Of a DNA stretch of 64,000 nt, positions 52,862-61,940 are shown piece by piece (position 1 is the first letter of the stretch; each line of letters begins with the position of its first letter). The DNA is taken from NCBI GenBank assembly GCA_002435755.1, contig DIYH01000002.1, forward strand, positions 310,001-374,000, written 5' to 3'. The notes below the pieces were generated by a model. It had not been told where the DNA came from and did no database searches. It saw nothing but the letters and a program-made list of their open reading frames with translations. Origin of the DNA: Flammeovirgaceae bacterium UBA6059 (GTDB lineage: Bacteria; Bacteroidota; Bacteroidia; Cytophagales; Cyclobacteriaceae). Both the position numbers and the translations under genes were made by a program.

Positions 52862-55471
52862 ATGCGAGGCTATTATTTGATTAGATTTTCGATTGCTTTG
52901 TTGACCATTCTGTTGGTTCAACAAATTGCGCACACTCAGACTTCCCAGGTACCTTCGATAGATAACCTGAATGAAGTGAGAGTAGATGATCTTACTGATG
53001 ATCAGATCAGGCAGTTCTTAGATAAAGTTGAGGAGAGCGGCCTGAGCCAGCAGCAACTTGAAATTCTTGCGAAACAGCGAGGCATGAGCAGTACAGAAAT
53101 TGCCAAGCTACGGGCTAGAATATTGAACCTTAGAACTCAACCTGCAACTAGCGTGGATCAAGAAGGAATAGACAATGTTAACAGGTTGAGGGATGATCCT
53201 TTGGAAGAGGAACAAGATCAGTTTGCGTTTTTCGAACAATTGATCCTTCCAGATTCATTGAAGGAAAAAGAACTGGAAATATTTGGCCTTTCGATTTTTA
53301 GGAATGCCAATATCAATTTTCAACCCAGTGTCAACATTCCCACACCAAGAGATTATGTGTTAGGCCCGGGTGATGAGGTGATCATCGACGTATATGGAGC
53401 TTCGGAGCAGAGTTATCAAGAAGTGATTTCGCCAGATGGGAATATATTGATACCTAATCTAGGGCCCGTCTATCTTTCCGGATTGTCGATAGACAATGCC
53501 AAGAAGAAAATAGTAGCAAGACTCGCAAACATCTACTCCGGTCTCCGCTCCTATGGAAACCAACCCCCCAATACTTTTGCACAGATCAGTCTCGGACAAC
53601 TACGTAGTATCAAAGTAATTGTGGTTGGCGAAGTTGTAATCCCTGGGACGTATACGACCTCATCATTATCCGGTGTATTCAATGCGTTGTATTATGCAGG
53701 AGGACCAACGGAAACGGGCTCCTTACGGCAGGTGGATATACTACGTGATGGTAAACTTATCAAGTCATTCGACCTCTATGAAGGCCTGATTGATGGTAAG
53801 CTCAACAAGCAGTTTAGTTTGCAAGACGAAGATGTAATTCTTGTCAGGCCTTATCTCAACAGAGTCATACTTGATGGGGAGGTAAAACGGCCAGCAATCT
53901 ATGAGTTAAGACAGGGAGAAACGTTAGCAGACCTAATTAAGTATGCCGGTGGGTTCAATGAGAGAGCCTATCAAGAGCTTGTCAGCATTTCCAGAAATGA
54001 CAGCCAACGTCGATCAATTACAACAGTTAGCAAATCTGGGTTTGATGAAACGGTGCTGAGGAATGGCGATGAAATAAAAATAGAACCAATAAGAGGGCTT
54101 TTTACTAACAGGATAGTCTTAGAAGGAGCTGTGAATCGACCTGGTGAGTACGAACTGAGTCAAGGTTTGAGCTTGACGCGTGCAATCCAGCTTGCGGGAG
54201 GTCTTCGGGAAGATGCTTTTATAGGTAGGGCAATAATAATTAGACAAAATGAAGATTTGACATTGACGAGTCAAGCCGTTAATGTTAAATCCTTAATGGA
54301 CGGTAGTGCCGAGGATATTATACTTCGAGCTGAAGACTTCATTAAGATCAGTTCAATATTTGATTTGACAGAGACTCAAGTGATTTCTATAGAAGGAGAA
54401 GTCAACAACCCGGGGAAATATGCATTTGTCGAAAATCTTACAGTGGAAGATTTAATCACATTAGCCGGAGGTCTTAAAGCCTCAGCATCTAACTCTTCTG
54501 TAGAAGTTGCAAGAAGGATTGTAGAAGAGAGTAGTGATGTATCTACGATTTCCGAAATCACCTCTATTCCTGTCAGGAGAGACTTGGAATTAGGAGATGG
54601 GGCTAGCACTTTCAGACTGAAGCCTTTTGATCTGGTATTGGTTAGGCAGTATGCCGGATATAATGAACAGTTGATAGTAGAAATCGAGGGGGAGGTAATG
54701 AATACTGGCCAATACGCACTTGAAAAACGAGTAGAGAGGATTTCTGATGTCATCCAACGAGCAGGAGGTCTAACGCCCTATGCTTATGTTAAAGGCGCTA
54801 CTTTAATAAGGCGAACAGAGTTTTATCAATCACCCGAAGAAAAAAGAGATGAGACGCTCAGGCTACTAGAAGCTAAAAGGAGAGCTCAGGAGGAAGGCTT
54901 GGAATTGGAAGATTTAGATATAGAGACTCAGCTAATAGAGACCTCTGGCGAAACAGACGCAGCGTCTCAATTGAAAAGAGAGGCTTTCGAGATACTACAA
55001 GATCAGGATACGCTGCTGCAAAACATTCGTGTCAAAGAACGCGAATCTATTGGAATCGACTTAGCCAACATACTTCGCAACCCAGGCTCAAAATATGATT
55101 TGATATTACAAGAGGGTGATATCATAAGCATCCCTAAGCAGCTGCAAACAGTAAGATTGCAGGGAGAATTACTCTATCCTTCAACGGTAAGGTATGATGG
55201 GACTTATAGTTTTAAGGACTTCATATCTCTTTCTGGAGGTTTTACCGATGATGCTAAGCGAAAAAAGGCATATGTGGTTTATGCCAATGGGTCTGTTTCC
55301 AGAACCAGATCATTCTTGGGGATTAGAAACTATCCTCGCATTGATCCCGGAGCTGAGATCTTTGTGCCGAAAAAGCCGGACAAGCGTAAACTGAGCCCTA
55401 CGGAAATAGTAGCAATTGCAAGTGGATTAGGTACAATAGCACTTATCATAAATAACCTTACTTCTAATTAG
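52862..55471 (+). CDS. Multi-SLBB polysaccharide export outer-membrane protein
   Basis: An 869-residue Wza-family exporter. The ATG at 52862 gives a clean signal peptide (about 1-26); a TTG four codons earlier overlaps the promoter motif. After a helical stretch, a Poly_export domain starts at about residue 160 (YVLGPGDEVIIDVYGASEQSY). At least six SLBB-type repeats follow (GEVVIPGTYT, GEVKRPAIYEL, GAVNRPGEYEL, GEVNNPGKYAF, GEVMNTGQYAL, GELLYPSTVRY), then a C-terminal helix. It is longer than Wza (about 380). It should form the outer-membrane pore. Confidence 0.92.
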   Translation: MRGYYLIRFSIALLTILLVQQIAHTQTSQVPSIDNLNEVRVDDLTDDQIRQFLDKVEESGLSQQQLEILAKQRGMSSTEIAKLRARILNLRTQPATSVDQEGIDNVNRLRDDPLEEEQDQFAFFEQLILPDSLKEKELEIFGLSIFRNANINFQPSVNIPTPRDYVLGPGDEVIIDVYGASEQSYQEVISPDGNILIPNLGPVYLSGLSIDNAKKKIVARLANIYSGLRSYGNQPPNTFAQISLGQLRSIKVIVVGEVVIPGTYTTSSLSGVFNALYYAGGPTETGSLRQVDILRDGKLIKSFDLYEGLIDGKLNKQFSLQDEDVILVRPYLNRVILDGEVKRPAIYELRQGETLADLIKYAGGFNERAYQELVSISRNDSQRRSITTVSKSGFDETVLRNGDEIKIEPIRGLFTNRIVLEGAVNRPGEYELSQGLSLTRAIQLAGGLREDAFIGRAIIIRQNEDLTLTSQAVNVKSLMDGSAEDIILRAEDFIKISSIFDLTETQVISIEGEVNNPGKYAFVENLTVEDLITLAGGLKASASNSSVEVARRIVEESSDVSTISEITSIPVRRDLELGDGASTFRLKPFDLVLVRQYAGYNEQLIVEIEGEVMNTGQYALEKRVERISDVIQRAGGLTPYAYVKGATLIRRTEFYQSPEEKRDETLRLLEAKRRAQEEGLELEDLDIETQLIETSGETDAASQLKREAFEILQDQDTLLQNIRVKERESIGIDLANILRNPGSKYDLILQEGDIISIPKQLQTVRLQGELLYPSTVRYDGTYSFKDFISLSGGFTDDAKRKKAYVVYANGSVSRTRSFLGIRNYPRIDPGAEIFVPKKPDKRKLSPTEIVAIASGLGTIALIINNLTSN

Positions 55472-55472
55472 C

Positions 55473-56570
55473 ATGTCAGAGGATTCGAGAGCCCGACGTG
55501 CTTCGAGCAATGTCGAAGAGATAGATTTACGTGAGCTAGTAGTGCTTTTAGCTTCTAAGAAAAAATTTATTCTAAAGTGGACTGCACTTTTTAGCCTTCT
55601 CGGTTTACTAATAGCTTTTACGTCCAGGACGGAATACGTTTCACATGCGAAATTACTGCCTGACTCTAACTCACCAGGACCCTTAAACTTAGGAGGTCTT
55701 GGAGGTCTTGCAGGTCTCGCGGGTATCAATCTGGATGCGGGACAGTCTGGAGTAATGTCTCCAGATATTTATCCTCAAATAGTTGAAAGCTTACCCTTCA
55801 CAATTGAAGCGTCCAAAATACCAATATACTTTGGTAGGCTTGACCAAGACTTACCTTCTTTTGATTATTTCAAGGAAGTACAGAGTTTGTCATTAGGTGA
55901 GTTTATGCTAAAGTATACCATAGGTCTACCAGGTGTTGTGAAGACGATATTGGTGGGTACCCAGGAGCCAAATACCTCCGTAGCTGAAAGAGGTTTTCAG
56001 TCATTTACCAAAGAAGATCAGAAAATATTAGAATCCTTTTCAGACCGTATTAACCTTGAATACGATATTAAAACGGGTATGATAACACTTAAAGTGGAAA
56101 TGCCTGACCCGTATGCCTCTGCAGATCTGACAGCCCAGGTAACAAATTTGTTAATGGACCGGATAGTGGAACATAAAGTTGAAAAAGCAAAAATTAGCTT
56201 AGCTTTCATTGAAGAGAGATATCAAGAGGCTAAGGTCGCATATGAAGGTAGACTAGGAGAACTGGCAAAGTTCTCTGATAAGAATGTTAATATAGTGAGT
56301 TCTGTAGCCCAAATAGAAACACAAAGGTTGCAGAATGAAGTAGATGTTGCCTTCGGCGTTTTTAAAGAGTTAGCTACTCAGTTGGAGCAAGCAAGAATCA
56401 GCGTTAAAGAACAGACACCTGTCATGACGGTGCTTGAGCCTCCAGCAGTTCCTACCGAAAAGAGTAAACCTAAACGGCTTGTTATTTTGATTGTTTCTTG
56501 CTTGACAGGCCTATTCTTCTCTATATCAATCGTTTTAGCCAAATTTATTTTCGTATCAAATGCTAAATAA
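55473..56570 (+). CDS. Wzz-like chain-length determinant protein
   Basis: A 365-residue membrane protein. Two membrane helices (about 35-55 and 340-360) bracket a periplasmic coiled-coil region (LAFIEERYQEAKVAYEGRLGEL). A glycine/leucine-rich GLGGLAGLAGINLD segment (about 70-85) is typical of Bacteroidota co-polymerases. There is no C-terminal tyrosine-kinase domain. It sets chain length or links polymer to export. Starts 1 base after the SLBB gene. Confidence 0.9.
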   Translation: MSEDSRARRASSNVEEIDLRELVVLLASKKKFILKWTALFSLLGLLIAFTSRTEYVSHAKLLPDSNSPGPLNLGGLGGLAGLAGINLDAGQSGVMSPDIYPQIVESLPFTIEASKIPIYFGRLDQDLPSFDYFKEVQSLSLGEFMLKYTIGLPGVVKTILVGTQEPNTSVAERGFQSFTKEDQKILESFSDRINLEYDIKTGMITLKVEMPDPYASADLTAQVTNLLMDRIVEHKVEKAKISLAFIEERYQEAKVAYEGRLGELAKFSDKNVNIVSSVAQIETQRLQNEVDVAFGVFKELATQLEQARISVKEQTPVMTVLEPPAVPTEKSKPKRLVILIVSCLTGLFFSISIVLAKFIFVSNAK

Positions 56571-57573
56571 TAAACAAGTACTCATTACCGGAGGAACTGG
56601 ATCATTCGGAAAGAAGTTTGTTGAGCTAATTCTTAAAGAATATCCTGATGTTCGACGCATAGTTATCTACTCTCGTGACGAACTCAAGCAATTTGAAATG
56701 AGACAGCAATTCTCGGAGAAGGATTACCCCCAATTGCGTTACTTCATTGGAGATGTCAGGGATCGTGAACGTTTAGCAATGGCTTGCGAAGGAGTAGATG
56801 TCATTATTCATGCTGCTGCCATTAAGCAAGTAGATACAGCTGAATATAACCCAACCGAGTGCATAAGAACCAATGTAGACGGAGCAGAAAATGTAATCCA
56901 CGCTGCTCTTGGAAATGGTGTTCAAACAGTTGTTGCCCTTAGTACTGACAAGGCCTGTGCACCTATCAACCTTTATGGCGCTACTAAACTTGCATCAGAT
57001 AAGCTATTTACTGCTGCCAACAACATCAAAGGGTCAAAAGACATAAAGTTTTCAGTGGTACGATATGGAAATGTAATGGGATCCAGAGGCTCTGTTATCC
57101 CATTTTTTTTGAAACAGAAGAGTACTGGTATACTGCCAATCACTCATGATGGTATGACTCGCTTTAATATTTCTCTGGAAGAAGGAGTAAGACTGGTGTT
57201 TTTCGCGATATCCAATGCTCTAGGAGGAGAGATATTCGTTCCAAAGATCCCTTCCTATAAGATAACCGATGTTGCGAAAGCGGTCGGACCAGAATGTGAA
57301 CTAAAAGAGGTGGGTATTCGTCCAGGTGAAAAACTTCATGAAGAAATGATCACCGAGACAGATTCGATCAATACCATTGAATTTGGAGACTATTACGCAA
57401 TCCTTCCTTCTGTATCCTATATGTATTCTAGAGAAGATTTTATCCGACACCATAATGCGGTTCCTGTTGAGTTTGGGTTTAAGTACAACTCGGGCACAAA
57501 CACAGAGTGGGAGACAGTCGAGTCAATCAGACAGAAAATCAGAGAATATATGGACCCTAATTTCTCTATATGA
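56560..57573 (+). CDS. pseB: UDP-GlcNAc 4,6-dehydratase (inverting)
   Basis: A 337-residue SDR enzyme, first step of pseudaminic acid synthesis (UDP-GlcNAc to the 4-keto-6-deoxy-L-ido sugar). GGTGSFGKKFVELIL, the AAIKQVDTAEYNP segment and LSTDKACAPINLYGATK are the PseB-type signature (Tyr replaced in the core by the Lys-containing YGATK). Overlaps the Wzz gene by 11 bases and pseC by 4. Confidence 0.95.
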   Translation: MLNNKQVLITGGTGSFGKKFVELILKEYPDVRRIVIYSRDELKQFEMRQQFSEKDYPQLRYFIGDVRDRERLAMACEGVDVIIHAAAIKQVDTAEYNPTECIRTNVDGAENVIHAALGNGVQTVVALSTDKACAPINLYGATKLASDKLFTAANNIKGSKDIKFSVVRYGNVMGSRGSVIPFFLKQKSTGILPITHDGMTRFNISLEEGVRLVFFAISNALGGEIFVPKIPSYKITDVAKAVGPECELKEVGIRPGEKLHEEMITETDSINTIEFGDYYAILPSVSYMYSREDFIRHHNAVPVEFGFKYNSGTNTEWETVESIRQKIREYMDPNFSI

Positions 57574-58748
57574 AAGCCATACCATACGGTAGACAGGAGA
57601 TTTCAGATGAGGATGTTTCAGCAGTTGTTAAAACATTAAGATCAGACTATTTGACTCAAGGCCCTAAGATCGAGGAATTTGAAAGAGCCTTTGCGAAATA
57701 CGTTGGATGTCAATATGCGGTAGCTGTAGCCAATGGGACGGCTGCACTTCATTTATGTGCTCTAGCACTTGATGTAGGTCCTGGACAAGAAGTGATTACT
57801 TCACCCATCACTTTCTCAGCTTCGGCAAACTGCATTGCTTACTGTGGTGGCAGGACAGTATTTGCAGATATTGACCCGGAGAGCTATTTGATTGATATCT
57901 CTCAAGTCGAAGAGTTGCTTAACGGCCCCAATCATGGTATTACAGGGATGGTTTTGGTTGATTTTGCTGGAAGACCTGTTGACTTGGAAGCATTCAGGTA
58001 TTTGGCGGATAAACATGGGCTTTGGATTATTGAAGATTCTTGTCACGCACCTGGCGGTTTTTTTGTTGATAAGAGTGATCAACAGCAGAATTGTGGAAAT
58101 GGTAGATATGCAGATTTAGCCATATTTTCCTTCCACCCTGTTAAGCATATAGCTGCTGGTGAAGGAGGGATGATTACAACTAATGATGTGGCCTTGTATG
58201 AGAGGCTGAAAATGCTCAGAACACATGGCATCACAAAGAACTCTGATCAGTTTAAAAATGCTTCCCAATCTATCGGAGGTGATGACCAAAATTATCCAGG
58301 CTGGTACATGGAAATGCAATCACTTGGATACAATTATCGGTTAACTGATTTTCAGGCCGCTCTTGGTTTAAGCCAGCTTTCACGAGCCTCAACCAATATT
58401 GACAGAAGAAGAGAAATAGCATCAGTTTATTGGGAAAGCTTCCAAAATGAACCTTTCATCTTAGGCCAAAGTGGTGACATGGATGGGCACGCATATCACC
58501 TGTATTTAATAGAGGTTGAAAACAGGTTGGGCCTTTACAATCATCTGCGAGAACATAAGATTTATCCTCAAATACACTACATTCCTGTTCATCTAATGCC
58601 TTATTATAAGGACTTGGGATGGAGACAAGGAGATTTTCCTGTGGCAGAGCGTTATTACTCCAGATGCTTGAGCCTTCCAATGTTTCCAAGTCTAACGGAC
58701 GATGAACAATCATACGTGATAGATAAGACAAAACAATTCTATGCCTAG
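57570..58748 (+). CDS. pseC: UDP-4-amino-4,6-dideoxy-N-acetyl-beta-L-altrosamine transaminase
   Basis: A 392-residue PLP aminotransferase (DegT/DnrJ/EryC1 family). Active-site Lys in FSFHPVKHIAAGEGGMI, the start IPYGRQEISDEDVSAVVKTL, and the NGTAALHLCALAL and EDSCHAPGG segments. It aminates the PseB product. It overlaps pseF by 8 bases. Confidence 0.95.
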   Translation: MKAIPYGRQEISDEDVSAVVKTLRSDYLTQGPKIEEFERAFAKYVGCQYAVAVANGTAALHLCALALDVGPGQEVITSPITFSASANCIAYCGGRTVFADIDPESYLIDISQVEELLNGPNHGITGMVLVDFAGRPVDLEAFRYLADKHGLWIIEDSCHAPGGFFVDKSDQQQNCGNGRYADLAIFSFHPVKHIAAGEGGMITTNDVALYERLKMLRTHGITKNSDQFKNASQSIGGDDQNYPGWYMEMQSLGYNYRLTDFQAALGLSQLSRASTNIDRRREIASVYWESFQNEPFILGQSGDMDGHAYHLYLIEVENRLGLYNHLREHKIYPQIHYIPVHLMPYYKDLGWRQGDFPVAERYYSRCLSLPMFPSLTDDEQSYVIDKTKQFYA

Positions 58749-59421
58749 GTTGGCTATTATTCCGGCAAGAGGAGGTAGTAAACGCATACCCAGAAAGAAC
58801 ATTAGGCCGTTTCTTGGTAAGCCAATCATGGCGTATTCTATTGAATTGGCTCTTGATAGTGACCTGTTTGATAAGACGATTGTAAGTACTGATGATGAAG
58901 AAATCGGTAAGGTTGCGATGAGCTATGGTGCAGATGTTCCTTTTTTAAGAAGTAACGAAACAGCAAGTGATACAGCTACAACTGCAGATGCTCTGATTGA
59001 GGTTATCCAAAAGCTTGATATGAGCTATGAGGAAGCCTGTTGCATTTATGCGACAGCACCTTTACTAACCAAAAAGAAGCTTCAAGAGGGATATCAGCAT
59101 TTCAAGAAAGGGCAGTTCGATAGTGTCTTTCCAGTTACGAGGTTTAGTTACCCAATACAGCGAGCACTGTCACTTGACTCTGTAGGAAAGCTTGAAATGA
59201 TCCAGAACGAAAACTTAAATAGCCCTTCGCAAGAATTAGTTCCTGCATATCACGACTGTGGGATGTTTTACTGGTTTTCACCTGAGAAATTGGAAAATAC
59301 ACGCGCCTTAATTGGGCCAAACTCCGGGGGAATTGTTTTTAGCTCCTTAGAAGTTCAAGACATTGATGAGGAAACCGACTGGCAAATGGCTGAAATAAAG
59401 TACAAAATGCTTTTTGGTTGA
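58741..59421 (+). CDS. pseF: Pseudaminic acid cytidylyltransferase
   Basis: A 226-residue nucleotidyltransferase that makes CMP-pseudaminate. The IIPARGGSKRIPRKNIRPF loop binds CTP; STDDEEIGKVA and ATAPLLTKKKL are typical. Its stop (59419-59421) overlaps the pseG ATG by one base. Confidence 0.95.
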   Translation: MPRLAIIPARGGSKRIPRKNIRPFLGKPIMAYSIELALDSDLFDKTIVSTDDEEIGKVAMSYGADVPFLRSNETASDTATTADALIEVIQKLDMSYEEACCIYATAPLLTKKKLQEGYQHFKKGQFDSVFPVTRFSYPIQRALSLDSVGKLEMIQNENLNSPSQELVPAYHDCGMFYWFSPEKLENTRALIGPNSGGIVFSSLEVQDIDEETDWQMAEIKYKMLFG

Positions 59422-60413
59422 TGAGAGAGTTGATCTTGAGGGCTGATGGAAATGCGGAGATTGGCTTAGGACATATTATACGATCGCTCTCTCTGGGAGC
59501 GATGTTTGCGCCTTACACCAAAGTCACACTTTATACAAAATGGGCTTCAAGCTTCATCCGCGAAACGGCCAGCTCAATGGGAGTTTCTGTGCTTCAGTTG
59601 AAAAAATCAGAAAGCTTTTCTGATTTTCGTAAGCTCATAAATGATGAAAAGGTTGTTTCATTGGATGATTATTCTAACAACTGTAAAGACGAACTCTCCT
59701 TAAAATCCATCGGGGCGAGAGTAATCACTATCAGTGATGATAATGCCAGGCAAGTTGAGTCAGATGCTTTGATCAATCATGGAATTGGTGCGGAGAGATT
59801 AGAATACAAGGGGCCAAAATCTACCCAGTATTTACTCGGACCGGAATTTGCCCTACTCAGACCAGAAATCCTCATGGCTGCCGAGAGGGCAGAATATTCC
59901 AAAAGAAAAAAAAACTTAGAAGCTGTAATCTGTTTTGGCGGGGCAGACCCACTTAACTTGACTAAGAAATACCTTGCGGAATTGAGCAGAGCTGAATTCA
60001 TTCAAGGTATTAATGCTGTAGTGGGTGAGCACTATAGGTATTTCGACGAACTTATTGAGATATCAAAAACGGTTCGACCTGAGGTCCGAGTGCTCAAAGG
60101 GATTAATGCCATCGAGATGCAAGAGGTCATGCAAGAATCGGATTTAGCGGTTGTTCCCTCAAGCGGAGTGTTACTTGAAGTGTTAGCGATGAAGCTTAAT
60201 GTGATTACCGGTTATTATGTTGATAATCAAAAGGGTATTTCGGACTACCTCAAAAAAAACAATATCCTTTTAAGTATTGGTGACTTGAGGTCAGCCTGTT
60301 TAGACAATGACATTGTTAACAATGCTCTGGCAGATAAGTATCGGCATAACTTTGTAGATGGAAGATCGGCAAAAAGAATCTTGCGTATGTTAAGACCCAT
60401 GTTCAATGATTGA
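59421..60413 (+). CDS. pseG: UDP-2,4-diacetamido-trideoxy-altropyranose hydrolase
   Basis: A 330-residue UDP-sugar hydrolase of glycosyltransferase-B fold. I use ATG 59421 (RADGNAEIGLGHIIRSLSL follows at once); a TTG one codon earlier is less likely. CFGGADPLNLTKKYL and the C-terminal SSGVLLEVLAMK are present. It cleaves UDP to release the free 6-deoxy sugar used by PseI. Confidence 0.92.
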   Translation: MRELILRADGNAEIGLGHIIRSLSLGAMFAPYTKVTLYTKWASSFIRETASSMGVSVLQLKKSESFSDFRKLINDEKVVSLDDYSNNCKDELSLKSIGARVITISDDNARQVESDALINHGIGAERLEYKGPKSTQYLLGPEFALLRPEILMAAERAEYSKRKKNLEAVICFGGADPLNLTKKYLAELSRAEFIQGINAVVGEHYRYFDELIEISKTVRPEVRVLKGINAIEMQEVMQESDLAVVPSSGVLLEVLAMKLNVITGYYVDNQKGISDYLKKNNILLSIGDLRSACLDNDIVNNALADKYRHNFVDGRSAKRILRMLRPMFND

Positions 60414-60897
60414 TGCTCATCTTGATATTCGTCACGCGACAATGGATGATATGGATTTGGTATTTGAGTGGTCTAACGATCCACTAGTGCGAGAAAATTC
60501 TTTTCATTCCGATCCTATAGATTACAAAAAGCATTGCAATTGGTATGCTAATAGAATGCAAAGCGATAAATCTCATTTTTTTATAGTCCATAAAGATAAA
60601 TGCCCATTAGGCTTGGTAAGATTTGAGAAGGATAGCTCTAACACCGCGCTGGTAGGAGTACTTGTAGCACCCGAATATAGAGGGAAAGGAGTATCAAAAT
60701 TGCTGTTGAGTTTGGCAATAACTACATTTCAAAAAACGTATACCAACATCCCGATTCATGCATATATCAAAAAATCCAATACTCCATCCATAATGCTTTT
60801 TGAGAGGGTGGGTTTTACCTTTTTGCGTGAAGATATCAACAATGATATTGAGTGCTTAGTCTATGAATTTCCTTTATCAAAAGCAGTAGAAGTATGA
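60406..60897 (+). CDS. pseH: GNAT N-acetyltransferase PseH
   Basis: A 163-residue acetyltransferase. The core LVGVLVAPEYRGKGVSKLLLSLAI is the acetyl-CoA-binding motif, then the YIKKSNTPSIMLFERVGF segment. It acetylates the 4-amino group of the pathway sugar. Overlaps pseG by 8 bases and pseI by 4. Confidence 0.92.
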   Translation: MIDAHLDIRHATMDDMDLVFEWSNDPLVRENSFHSDPIDYKKHCNWYANRMQSDKSHFFIVHKDKCPLGLVRFEKDSSNTALVGVLVAPEYRGKGVSKLLLSLAITTFQKTYTNIPIHAYIKKSNTPSIMLFERVGFTFLREDINNDIECLVYEFPLSKAVEV

Positions 60898-61934
60898 GAA
60901 TTGGTCATAAAGAAATTGGCGGCACCAATCCGTGTTTCATTATAGCCGAGTTGTCAGCTAACCATGGGCGAGATATTGAAATAGCCAAGCGTACAGTGGA
61001 GGCAGCAAGAAAGGCTGGTGCTGATGCAATCAAACTTCAAACATATACCCCAGATACAATAACACTCAATTGTGATAATGAGCATTTTAGGATAAACCAG
61101 GAGACCTTGTGGGACGGAAAAAAGCTATATGATCTATATGAGGAAGCCTATTTGCCCTGGGAGTGGCATGAGGAATTATTTAATCATGCGAGATTGAATG
61201 GTCTGATATGCTTTTCTTCTCCATTTGACCATACCGCAGTGGACTTTCTAGAGGCACTCGATGCTCCCGCATATAAGATTGCCTCTTTTGAAATAACGGA
61301 TATTCCTTTGATAGAATATGCTGCTAGTAAAGGGAAGCCAGTCATTGTTTCCACAGGAATAGCGGATGAGGAAGATATCGAATTGGCCGTGAGTACGTGT
61401 AGATCTGTTGGTAACAATGAAATTATACTGTTGAAATGTACATCTCAATATCCAGCTAGAATTGAAGATGCTAATCTGTTAATGATCCGTGATCTGGCTG
61501 AGCGTTTCGGCACTTTATCCGGGCTTTCGGATCACACTTTGGGACCTTTGGTACCTACGCTTTCGATTGCTATGGGAGCCAAGGTGATCGAAAAGCATTT
61601 TATTCTTGATAAATCAATAGGGGGTCCCGATGCTGATTTTTCTCTAGATGAAGCAGAGTTCTCTGAAATGGTAAACTCCGTTAGAGAAGCAGAGAGGGCA
61701 TTAGGTATAATAGATTACAGCCTATCTCAAAAGGCAAAAAAGAGTAGGCATTTCTCTAGATCACTATTTGTGACAAAAGATGTTAAAACAGGTGACGTAA
61801 TAACGGAAGATAATGTAAGATCCGTGAGGCCAGGTGTGGGTTTGCATCCTAAATATCTTAAAGAGGTCATTGGGAAAAGCTTTCTCAAAGACCTGTCGGC
61901 TGGAACTCCTTTGGACTTGAGCACAATAAGTTAA
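60894..61934 (+). CDS. pseI: Pseudaminic acid synthase
   Basis: A 346-residue NeuB-type condensing enzyme that joins phosphoenolpyruvate with the 6-deoxy sugar. FIIAELSANHGRDIEIA, AGADAIKLQTYTPDTIT, and the C-terminal antifreeze-like SAF domain (KTGDVITEDNVRSVRPGVGLHPKYL) are intact. The six genes B-C-F-G-H-I give a full route from UDP-GlcNAc to CMP-pseudaminate. Confidence 0.96.
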   Translation: MRIGHKEIGGTNPCFIIAELSANHGRDIEIAKRTVEAARKAGADAIKLQTYTPDTITLNCDNEHFRINQETLWDGKKLYDLYEEAYLPWEWHEELFNHARLNGLICFSSPFDHTAVDFLEALDAPAYKIASFEITDIPLIEYAASKGKPVIVSTGIADEEDIELAVSTCRSVGNNEIILLKCTSQYPARIEDANLLMIRDLAERFGTLSGLSDHTLGPLVPTLSIAMGAKVIEKHFILDKSIGGPDADFSLDEAEFSEMVNSVREAERALGIIDYSLSQKAKKSRHFSRSLFVTKDVKTGDVITEDNVRSVRPGVGLHPKYLKEVIGKSFLKDLSAGTPLDLSTIS

Positions 61935-61940
61935 CCTGAC

